The notes under the pieces: generated by a model
Databases searched by the model: none
Seen by the model: the letters and a program-made list of their open reading frames with translations, nothing else
Told to the model about the DNA's origin: nothing
Source of the DNA: Gemmatimonadota bacterium
GTDB lineage: Bacteria; Gemmatimonadota; Gemmatimonadetes; Longimicrobiales; Longimicrobiaceae
Length of the DNA stretch: 18,326 nt
Assembly (NCBI GenBank): GCA_019240375.1
Contig: JAFAYN010000237.1
Coordinates: 1-18,326, forward strand
Direction: 5' to 3'
In this document: one piece after another, positions 12,967 through 18,326 of the stretch
Numbering within the stretch: position 1 is the first letter of the stretch
Layout: each line of letters opens with the position of its first letter
Translations under genes and position numbers: made by a program

Positions 12967-14166
12967 ATGACCGCTGAACAGGAAGCCGCCCGCCAGGGCG
13001 CCGCGCACGCCGGTCTGGTCCGCGCCCTCCGCATGGCCGCGGGCGCGCCGGACGTGGAGCAGGCGCTGGAAGCGGTGGTCCAGGAGGCCGTGGCGGCCTC
13101 GGGCGCGTGCGGGGGAGCGGTGGTGGAGCGGGAGGGATTGCGGGCGCGCGCCCTGCGCGGGTGCGCGGACGGGGAGCTGCAGCCGCTGCTGGAGCCCGGC
13201 GGCGCGCTGGTGGGGGCCTTCGCGCGGCTGGAGGAGTGGATCGACTCGCACCTGCAGCTGCGGGGCGGGAGCGGGATCCGCACCCTGCTCGCCCCCATGC
13301 AGATCCGCGGGGTGGGGACGGGGGCGCTGGTGCTCCAGTTCCCGGAGCGCGCCCTCCCGGTGGAGGAGGTGCAGGAGACCGCCCGCGCCTTCGCCGACGC
13401 GGCGGCGCTGGCGCTGGAGCACGACCACCTGTTCGAGGAGGCCCGAACGGCGCGGCAGGGGCGCGACCACTTCTTCACCGCGCTGAACCACGAGATCCGC
13501 ACCCCCGCCATGGCGCTGATGCTCAGCGCGGACATGCTGCGCCTGGAGCAGGCCCGCGTCCCCCCGCGGCTGCAGAAGGTGCTGGACCAGGCGCAGAACC
13601 ACCTGGGCACCATCATCCGCGTGCTGGACGGCGCGCTGGAGCTGGGCGACACCCCCGCGGAGGCGGCCGGGCAGACGGACGTGGTGCAGCCCCGGCAGTT
13701 CGTGCGCGACCTGCTGCTGCGCGTGGAGCCCGCCGCCAACCGCAAAAAGCTCCCGATCTCCTTTTACGTCCACCCCAGCCTCCCCCCGCTGCAGACCGAC
13801 GCGGCCAAGCTGTCGCAGATCCTCCTGCAGCTCTTTTCCAACGCCGTCAAGTACACCACCGAGGGGGGGATCGAGGTGCGCGTGCAGCGCACGGTGCGAA
13901 GCCTGGGGCGGCACCGGCGGGAGCCGGTGCTGGAGGTGCACGTGCGGGATTCGGGGCGGGGGATCCCCGCGGCGGAGCTGGAGCGGATCATGGAGCCCTT
14001 CGTCCAGGTGGACGAGGGGGCGCGCTCCGACTCGCACTCGCGCGGGGCCGGGCTGGGGCTGGCGCTTTCGCGGCGGCTGGCCCGGTCGCTGGGGGGGGAG
14101 CTGTTCATCGAGAGCCGGGCCGGAGAGGGGACGACCGCGTCGCTGGTCCTCCCCTACCGCCACTAG
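12967..14166 (+). CDS. GAF-domain sensor histidine kinase
   Basis: A 399-residue soluble histidine kinase. Residues about 12-155 form a GAF-like sensor domain (GLVRALRMAAGAPDVEQALE at the start; GVGTGALVLQF near 115-125; AFADAAALALEHDHLFEEA as the exit helix). HisKA has FFTALNHEIRTP (His175). The HATPase domain has SNAVKYT (Asn292), RDSGRGIP (Asp328), MEPFVQVDE and GAGLGLALSRRL (360-371). There is no receiver or membrane segment. The frame is open well upstream; ATG at 12967 sits just before the GAF domain, ATG at 12901 would add 22 Arg/Pro-rich residues, and neither has a strong Shine-Dalgarno. It is convergent with a single-domain response regulator with which it shares the CTAG at its stop, making that regulator a plausible partner despite the opposite strand. 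Confidence 0.9.
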   Translation: MTAEQEAARQGAAHAGLVRALRMAAGAPDVEQALEAVVQEAVAASGACGGAVVEREGLRARALRGCADGELQPLLEPGGALVGAFARLEEWIDSHLQLRGGSGIRTLLAPMQIRGVGTGALVLQFPERALPVEEVQETARAFADAAALALEHDHLFEEARTARQGRDHFFTALNHEIRTPAMALMLSADMLRLEQARVPPRLQKVLDQAQNHLGTIIRVLDGALELGDTPAEAAGQTDVVQPRQFVRDLLLRVEPAANRKKLPISFYVHPSLPPLQTDAAKLSQILLQLFSNAVKYTTEGGIEVRVQRTVRSLGRHRREPVLEVHVRDSGRGIPAAELERIMEPFVQVDEGARSDSHSRGAGLGLALSRRLARSLGGELFIESRAGEGTTASLVLPYRH

Positions 14167-14573
14167 CCCCCGGTCAGGCGGGCCACCTCGGCCAGGATCT
14201 GCGCCGCGGTGAAGGGCTTGGGGACGTACCCGTCGAACCCCTCCGCCAGCGTACTTTCCAGCGTCCTCCGGTACACGGCGGCCGTGACCGCCACGATAGG
14301 GATCCCCGCCGTCTCGACGCTCCTCTTCAGCTCCCGCATCGCCTCCGTCCCTGTCATCCGCGGCATCATGACGTCCATCAGGATGACGTCCGGCGACTCC
14401 GCCCGGGCGATCCGCACCGCTTCCTCGCCGTTCATGGCGTGGAGGACGGTGTACCCCTTGTGCTCCAGGAACTCGCCGATCGCGGTGTGGAACAGGGCCT
14501 CGTCTTCGGCCAGGAGGACCCGCTTTCCCGGGGCCGGGGCGGCGGGTTCTTCCGGAAGGGGTGAAGTGCTCAT
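14163..14573 (-). CDS. single-domain response regulator (receiver only)
   Basis: A 136-residue CheY-like protein: an 18-residue Pro/Ala-rich tail, then one complete receiver domain. The conserved residues are in place: acidic pocket Glu23-Asp24 (LLAEDEALF), phospho-acceptor Asp67 (VILMDVMMPRMTG), Thr97 (VAVTAA) and Lys119 (YVPKPF). There is no output domain, so it acts by protein contact or as a phosphorelay intermediate. The nearest kinases are the GAF kinase, convergent and overlapping by four bases, and the PAS kinase at 15620. The ATG at 14573 has no clear Shine-Dalgarno; an upstream in-frame start at 14666 would add a low-complexity Ser/Arg stretch and is disfavoured. Confidence 0.9.
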   Translation of the reverse strand: MSTSPLPEEPAAPAPGKRVLLAEDEALFHTAIGEFLEHKGYTVLHAMNGEEAVRIARAESPDVILMDVMMPRMTGTEAMRELKRSVETAGIPIVAVTAAVYRRTLESTLAEGFDGYVPKPFTAAQILAEVARLTGG

Positions 14574-14603
14574 CGGGAGTGACCGCGAAGCGGTGGACGG
14601 AGC

Positions 14604-14626
14604 CCCGCTCCGGGCGGTGGAGCGGG
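14604..14626 (-). terminator. hairpin between lytic transglycosylase and response regulator genes
   Basis: A perfect 8-bp inverted repeat, CCCGCTCC (14604-14611) and GGAGCGGG (14619-14626), with a 7-base loop, lies in the 105-base gap after the transglycosylase stop (14679) and before the response regulator start (14573), both on the minus strand. No T-tract follows, so it could be a weak terminator or a structured leader of the regulator. Confidence 0.35.
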
Positions 14627-14678
14627 ATGAACCGGTGAAGCTACTCGACCCACCGCCGGTCCGCACCCCCGGCCGCCG

Positions 14679-15476
14679 TCAGTGCCCGGCGCCGGAGGTC
14701 AGTCCGGCCACCCCGTCGTCCCGCGCGGGAGGAGCGGGCGGAGGCGCCACCTTCGGGACCAACCCCTTGCCGGTGTAGGGCTTGCCGCCGTGCGCCACCG
14801 GCCCCAGCACCAGCTTGCCGTACCCGTTCTCCGGGTCGCGCCCCCGCTTCAGCGCCCGGTCCACCGCGATCTCCCCCCGGTTGTAGGCGATCACCCCCAG
14901 GCGCACGTCGCCGTGGTAGCGCTCGATCATGTTGCGCAGGTTGATCAGCCCCACCCGGAGGTTGGTGCGCGGATCCATCAGCTGCTTCCGGGTGGTGATG
15001 GTGGAGTCGATGTCGCGCGCGGTCCCCAGCATCAGCTGGCACAGGCCCAGCCCCCCGGCGGGGTTGGACGCCGTGGCGTCGAACACGCTCTCCACCCGGA
15101 TCAGGCGGAAGGCCAGCTCGGGGTCGATCCCCTGCTCCAGCGCGGCCTCGTGGATCATCCGCGCCAGCGGCTCGGTGACGTAGTAGCGGTTGGCGAACCG
15201 CTCGATCTCCAGCTCGCGGGCGGACTTGTTCTCCACCACCCGCTCCAGGTACTCCGTCCCGAGCACCGGGGGGGTGCGCGGAAGGGGGATCCCGCTGAGG
15301 CGCAGGGAGTCGGGGGGGCCGGCCGGGGGGCTGAACAGGCGGGGAGCGCTGGTGGAGTAGAGCCCCAGCACCACGCCGAAGACGATGCACACGGGGAGCG
15401 CGAGCAGAATCCACCGGGGCACGCCGGCGTGGCGCGCGGGTCGTCGGTCTTCCAATCGTCCCGACAGGGTGCTCAT
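14679..15476 (-). CDS. membrane-anchored lytic transglycosylase (SLT family)
   Basis: A 265-residue protein. A charged N-terminus (1-20) precedes one membrane helix at about 22-41, which would anchor a periplasmic domain. The SLT/lysozyme-like catalytic domain spans about 97-215: AFRLIRVESVFDA holds the catalytic Glu129, NPAGGLGLCQLMLGTA (138-153) is the substrate-groove motif usually written GxxGLMQ, here GLGLCQL, and VRLGVIAYNRGE (191-202) is the AYN motif. The Met-to-Cys change in the GLMQ motif is a small oddity. The tail (about 240-265) is Pro/Ala-rich. Such enzymes cleave peptidoglycan to 1,6-anhydromuramyl products during wall remodelling or insertion of envelope machines. The ATG at 15476 has GGAG/AGGAAGG just upstream. 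It is divergent from the PAS kinase with 143 bases between starts, in which I see no clear promoter. Confidence 0.9.
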   Translation of the reverse strand: MSTLSGRLEDRRPARHAGVPRWILLALPVCIVFGVVLGLYSTSAPRLFSPPAGPPDSLRLSGIPLPRTPPVLGTEYLERVVENKSARELEIERFANRYYVTEPLARMIHEAALEQGIDPELAFRLIRVESVFDATASNPAGGLGLCQLMLGTARDIDSTITTRKQLMDPRTNLRVGLINLRNMIERYHGDVRLGVIAYNRGEIAVDRALKRGRDPENGYGKLVLGPVAHGGKPYTGKGLVPKVAPPPAPPARDDGVAGLTSGAGH

Positions 15477-15619
15477 CCTTCCTCTCCGGGTCGCAAGGAC
15501 GGACAGGCAGCTCGGACAGACGGCCGGCGGACGCGGAGTGCGGCAAATCCGGGGCCGCGGCCCCCCGGGAGGGGCGGCCGGGCGGCTCGCTGGCCCGGGT
15601 CCTGCAAATCGGCGCGCCC

Positions 15620-17455
15620 ATGCCCAACGACCGGAACGACACCCCCGGGGCTCTCCCGCCCCCCGAAGCGCGGGAGCGCGAGGCCGCCTGGCGCCGCGGC
15701 GCGGAGCGCGCCGCGCTGGCCGCCGGGGGAGCCGCGGTCCCGCGCGACCCGTACGCCGGGGTCGCCCGCGGCGAGACCGCCGCCCGCGCCTTCGCGGCGC
15801 TCGCCGAGAACGTGCGCGACTACGCCATCTTCCTGATGGATCCGGAGGGGGTCATCACCTTCTGGGGCGAGGGCGCCCGGCTGATCAAGTGGTGGACCAA
15901 GGAGGAGGCGGAGGGCGGCCACCTCCGTCTCCTGTACCCGGACGGCGGCTCCGAGGACGGCACCGCCGAGGCGCACATCCGGGAGGCGATGGAGGAGGGC
16001 GAGTACACGGGCGAGGGGCACCGCACGCGGAGCGACGGATCCACCTTCTGGGCCGGGGTCACGCTCACCGCCCTGCGCGACGACCGCGGCGAGCTGATCG
16101 GCTTCGCCAAGGTGACGCGCGACCTCACCGCCCAGCGCGCCGCCGAAGCCGCGCTCCAGGCGGCCCACGAGCTTTCGGAGGAGGCCCGGCGGCACGCGGA
16201 GGAGGCGAGCCGCGCCAAGAGCCTGTTCCTGGCGACGATCAGCCACGAGATCCGGACGCCGCTGAACGCGGTCATGGCCTACACCGACCTGCTGGACATG
16301 GAGCTGGCGGGGCCGGTGAACGACCAGCAGCGGGGGCAGCTCGGGCGCATCCGGATGAGCAGCATGCACCTCCTGGAGATCGTGGACGAGGTGCTGGAGT
16401 ACGCGCGGACGGAGGCGGGCCGCACGGTGGTCAAGCGGACCGCCGGGCGCATCGGCCCGGCGGTGGAGGGCGCGCTCTCCCTGGTGGTCCCGCAGGCCGA
16501 CGCCCGCGGGGTCGAGGTCGTCGACGCGGTCTCGGGCTTCGCGGCGGAGGTCCCCTACTGGGGCGACGAGGAGCGGGTACGGCAGATCCTGGTCAACCTC
16601 CTTTCCAACGCCGTCAAGTTCACCCGGTCCGGCGGACGGATCACGGTGAGCGCGGGAACCGCCGCCACGCTCCCCGCCGACCCCGAGCTGGAAGGGCCGG
16701 GGCCCTGGGCGTACGTCCGCGTGGAGGACACGGGGCTCGGCATCCCCGCCGACCGGCTCGGCGCTGTCTTCGAGGCGTTCGTGCAGGCGGACATGACCCA
16801 CACGCGGCAGCACGGCGGCACGGGGCTGGGGCTCGCCATCAGCCGGCGGCTGGCCCGCCTCATGGGCGGCGACCTGACGGTGCGGAGCGAGCTGGGGGTG
16901 GGATCCACCTTCGTCCTCTGGCTTCCCGCCGCGACGGAGGAGACCCTCGCCCCGCCCGTCGCCGACGCGGAGGAGGAGCCGCCCACGCCTGGGCTCCTGC
17001 AGGAGGTCCGCGACGCCGTCCTCGCGGAGATGGAGCGGATCCTCCACGCCTTCGTGGCGCGGCTCCGCAGCGACCCCCACACCCCCAGCGCGCACCGGCT
17101 GGGCGAGGCAGAGCTGGAGGACCACCTGGCGAGCTTCCTGTCCGACACCGCGCAGACGATCGGGGGGATGGACCTGGCGGCCGGGAGCGAATCGGGGGCG
17201 TTGCGCGACGGCACCGCGATCCAGCGGACCATCGCGGAGCGACACGGGATGCAGCGCTTCCGCCTCGGCTGGAGCGAGGACGAGCTGCGGCGCGAGCACG
17301 AGATCCTGGGCGAGGAGTTCGCGGCGGCCGTCCGGCGCCGGGTTCACCCGGAGCGCGCGGCGGAGGTGGACGAGGCCATCGGGACCCTCATGACCTTTCT
17401 CGTCAGCGCGCAGCGGATCAGCATGGCCAGCCACCGGCAGGCGGCCGGGGGGTAG
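15620..17455 (+). CDS. PAS sensor histidine kinase with C-terminal RsbRD-like helical domain
   Basis: A 611-residue soluble kinase. After a 55-residue Ala/Arg/Pro-rich start come a PAS/PAC domain (about 58-172, DYAIFLMDPEGVITFWGEGA ... GFAKVTRDLTAQR), a coiled linker, HisKA with FLATISHEIRTPLNAV (His209), and HATPase with SNAVKFT (Asn330), EDTGLGIP (Asp370) and GTGLGLAISRRL (400-411). Unusually, about 150 further residues follow (455-605). They are helical and end in IAERHGMQRFRLGWSEDELRREHEIL, the signature I associate with the RsbRD N-terminal sensor domain (all-helical, globin-like), which normally sits at the N-terminus of stress regulators and kinases. No receiver is present. HisKA and HATPase closely resemble those of the kinase at 133, including GPV..QR..L.RI..SS.HL. 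No Shine-Dalgarno precedes the start. No partner regulator is adjacent on the same strand. Confidence 0.92.
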   Translation: MPNDRNDTPGALPPPEAREREAAWRRGAERAALAAGGAAVPRDPYAGVARGETAARAFAALAENVRDYAIFLMDPEGVITFWGEGARLIKWWTKEEAEGGHLRLLYPDGGSEDGTAEAHIREAMEEGEYTGEGHRTRSDGSTFWAGVTLTALRDDRGELIGFAKVTRDLTAQRAAEAALQAAHELSEEARRHAEEASRAKSLFLATISHEIRTPLNAVMAYTDLLDMELAGPVNDQQRGQLGRIRMSSMHLLEIVDEVLEYARTEAGRTVVKRTAGRIGPAVEGALSLVVPQADARGVEVVDAVSGFAAEVPYWGDEERVRQILVNLLSNAVKFTRSGGRITVSAGTAATLPADPELEGPGPWAYVRVEDTGLGIPADRLGAVFEAFVQADMTHTRQHGGTGLGLAISRRLARLMGGDLTVRSELGVGSTFVLWLPAATEETLAPPVADAEEEPPTPGLLQEVRDAVLAEMERILHAFVARLRSDPHTPSAHRLGEAELEDHLASFLSDTAQTIGGMDLAAGSESGALRDGTAIQRTIAERHGMQRFRLGWSEDELRREHEILGEEFAAAVRRRVHPERAAEVDEAIGTLMTFLVSAQRISMASHRQAAGG

Positions 17456-17484
17456 ACGCGGCGCGCCGGAGCTGGGGGCGACTA

Positions 17485-17513
17485 TTGTTTTAGTAGGTGA
17501 CCCTCTTTAGAGT
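17485..17513 (+). promoter_or_regulatory. promoter of the riboswitch-lipoprotein transcript
   Basis: TTGTTT (17485-17490) and TAGAGT (17508-17513) are separated by exactly 17 bases in a locally AT-rich stretch after the kinase stop. Transcription from here would start near 17520 and give a leader of about 160 bases containing the structured element at 17569-17630. Confidence 0.45.
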
Positions 17514-17568
17514 GCAGCGCGTTCCAGCCCCGTCGGAATCCCGCATTCCGTCGCTCCCTTCCGAAAAA

Positions 17569-17630
17569 GGCACCCCGGTCGCGAGGCCGGTCCGCAAAGC
17601 CGGGGATCTCACCGAGACCGCCCCGGTGCC
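17569..17630 (+). promoter_or_regulatory. cyclic-di-GMP-I (GEMM)-like riboswitch aptamer
   Basis: The leader folds into the GEMM layout. P1 is GGCACC (17569-17574) with GGTGCC (17625-17630). P2 is CCGGTC (17575-17580) with GGCCGG (17585-17590), capped by the GNRA tetraloop GCGA. The joining segment TCC-GCAAAGCC (17591-17601) carries the GCAAAGCC that is the hallmark of this class. P3 is GGGG-A-TCTC (17602-17610) with GAGA-CCG-CCCC (17614-17624). Known class I aptamers bind cyclic di-GMP at the three-helix junction and dock the P2 tetraloop onto P3. A deviation is that the base corresponding to the intercalating A of GGGACGCAAAGCC appears to be C, so this may be a divergent member or have altered affinity. 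It lies 51 bases before the ATG of a secreted lipoprotein, a usual kind of target. Confidence 0.65.
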
Positions 17631-17637
17631 GAAGAAG

Positions 17638-17675
17638 GGCACCCGGCGCCCGCCGGGCCACCCTTTCCGGGAAGG
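17638..17675 (+). promoter_or_regulatory. probable expression platform of the riboswitch
   Basis: GGCACC at 17638-17643 exactly repeats the 5' strand of P1, so GGTGCC (17625-17630) can pair with either copy; the alternative hairpin would have the loop GAAGAAG. Downstream, CCCGGC (17642-17647) and GCCGGG (17652-17657) form a 6-bp stem that competes for the last two bases of that copy. CCTTTCC (17662-17668) abuts GGGAAGG (17669-17675), which contains the Shine-Dalgarno GGAAGG, and can mask it. There is no strong T-tract, so control of translation start is more likely than termination. The fold is inferred by eye. Confidence 0.45.
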
Positions 17676-17680
17676 TTTTC

Positions 17681-18326
17681 ATGCGCAGACCCTGCACCCT
17701 CCTCGCCTTCGCAGGCACCCTCGCCCTCGCCGCCTGCGGCACGGATTCCACCGCGCCGCTTGCTCCCGAGCGCCTCCCGGCGGTCTTCGCCCAGGCGCCG
17801 GGAGCCACCACCGTGGTCACCGAAGAGGACGTCGCGCGGCAGCCGGAGAACACGCCGCCAACCCGGAGCTGGGTGCTGTACACCCGCAACGCCGGGAACG
17901 CCGCGTTCGTGCCAGGGCCGGGCACGCCGCCCCTGGGCGTGGGGAGCTTCCAGATGCAGACGCCCACCGGCTCCGACAAGGTCTTCCTGTTCAACTACGA
18001 CCACCTGGGCACCCGGCTGGCCGACGTGGACGGGCTGGGCTACGCCACCTACCGCTTCGCGGGGGGGACCACGTTCCAGGTGCCGTCCATCAACCTGGAG
18101 ATCGACTACAACGGGCCCAACGTAGCCGGCGGGTTCGCCACCCTGGTCTTCGAGCCGGTCTACAACACCGGCCAGGGGGCGGTCCAGCCCGGGACCTGGC
18201 AGTCGTGGGACGCGTACGCCGGGGGGAGCGCCGTCTGGTGGTCGTCGAAGCCCATCAACGGCGTGTGCGCCTTCTCGTGCTTCGTCCCCTGGAGCACCAT
18301 CGTGGCGAACAACCCGGACGCGGTCG
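17681..18326 (+). CDS. secreted lipoprotein of unknown function (3' end beyond window)
   Basis: An open frame of 215 codons with no stop before the window ends, so the gene is partial. GGAAGG lies five bases before the ATG. The N-terminus is MRR, a hydrophobic core and a lipobox ALAAC (Cys19), followed by GTDSTAP; it is therefore an exported, lipid-anchored protein. From about residue 65 it is rich in beta-strand and aromatic residues: SWVLYTRNAGNAAF, GVGSFQMQTPTGSDKVFLFNYDHLGTRLADVDGLGYATYRF, FATLVFEPVYN and GTWQSWDAYAGGSAVWWSS. This is the look of a beta-sandwich domain I have seen in secreted proteins of high-GC bacteria without assigned function; carbohydrate or surface binding is a guess. 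Two cysteines near the end of the visible part (GVCAFSCF) could form a disulfide. The riboswitch-like leader links it to surface/biofilm control. Confidence 0.8.
   Translation, partial: MRRPCTLLAFAGTLALAACGTDSTAPLAPERLPAVFAQAPGATTVVTEEDVARQPENTPPTRSWVLYTRNAGNAAFVPGPGTPPLGVGSFQMQTPTGSDKVFLFNYDHLGTRLADVDGLGYATYRFAGGTTFQVPSINLEIDYNGPNVAGGFATLVFEPVYNTGQGAVQPGTWQSWDAYAGGSAVWWSSKPINGVCAFSCFVPWSTIVANNPDAV

Noticed and set aside
15477..15642. Longer transglycosylase frame (14641-15642) in another phase
   Set aside because: It lacks the SLT motifs and membrane anchor, which belong to the frame starting at 15476 with a good Shine-Dalgarno.
17482..17994. 170-codon minus-strand frame over the lipoprotein leader and 5' end
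   Set aside because: It overlaps the promoter, riboswitch-like leader and signal peptide on the plus strand, which together form a coherent transcription unit.
1..18326. Search for CRISPR arrays, insertion sequences, attachment sites, tRNA or rRNA genes
   Set aside because: No direct-repeat arrays, transposase or integrase motifs, CCA-ended cloverleaf sequences or rRNA-like stretches were seen on either strand.

Overview
The window is very GC-rich, densely coded bacterial chromosome with strong G/C third-position bias. There are no rRNAs, tRNAs, CRISPR arrays, transposases or phage genes. Short lipoproteins whose first mature residues read CG-x-S/D-S-P/T-T-A-P, the abundance of PAS/GAF histidine kinases, and a TPR protein of a type I associate with Longimicrobium suggest a Gemmatimonadota (Longimicrobiaceae-like) organism. 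This assignment is from memory of such genomes, not from a search.

Layout, left to right. (1) 133-2274: an orphan GAF-PAS-PAS histidine kinase, ending in two back-to-back perfect hairpins. (2) 2392-4125, minus strand: a small membrane protein followed by a zinc alcohol/formaldehyde-type dehydrogenase, separated by an intrinsic terminator. (3) 4371-5474: a pore-loop (K+-channel-like) membrane protein with a degenerate selectivity filter, downstream of a possible sigma-54 site. (4) 5542-6589, minus strand: an overlapping lrgA-lrgB (CidA/CidB-type) pair. (5) 6703-7893: an MFS exporter, convergent with a SnoaL/NTF2-like plus SAM-methyltransferase fusion (7890-9149). (6) 9268-11234, minus strand: an AraC-type regulator with a pseudo-receiver, translationally coupled to a hybrid histidine kinase. 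(7) 11354-12770: a 42-residue lipoprotein facing a TPR-like protein. (8) 12967-14573: a GAF histidine kinase, convergent with a stand-alone receiver protein. (9) 14679-15476: a membrane-anchored lytic transglycosylase. (10) 15620-17455: a PAS histidine kinase with an RsbRD-like helical domain at its C-terminus. (11) 17485-18326: a promoter, a structured leader resembling a cyclic-di-GMP-I (GEMM) riboswitch, and the start of a secreted lipoprotein that runs off the window.

The main theme is signalling and envelope biology. Four histidine kinases, one receiver-only protein and one AraC-type regulator lie within 18 kb, and none of the kinases sits next to a classical receiver-HTH partner. Envelope genes (LrgAB, lytic transglycosylase, channel, lipoproteins) are interleaved with them.

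The most interesting signals are: the riboswitch-like leader, with an exact second copy of its P1 5' strand that allows a mutually exclusive fold; the tiny lipoprotein/TPR pair; the C-terminal sensor-type domain on the last kinase; and the economy of the convergent gene ends. Two convergent pairs share a CTAG that supplies both TAG stops, and two others have a stop codon in the loop of a perfect hairpin.
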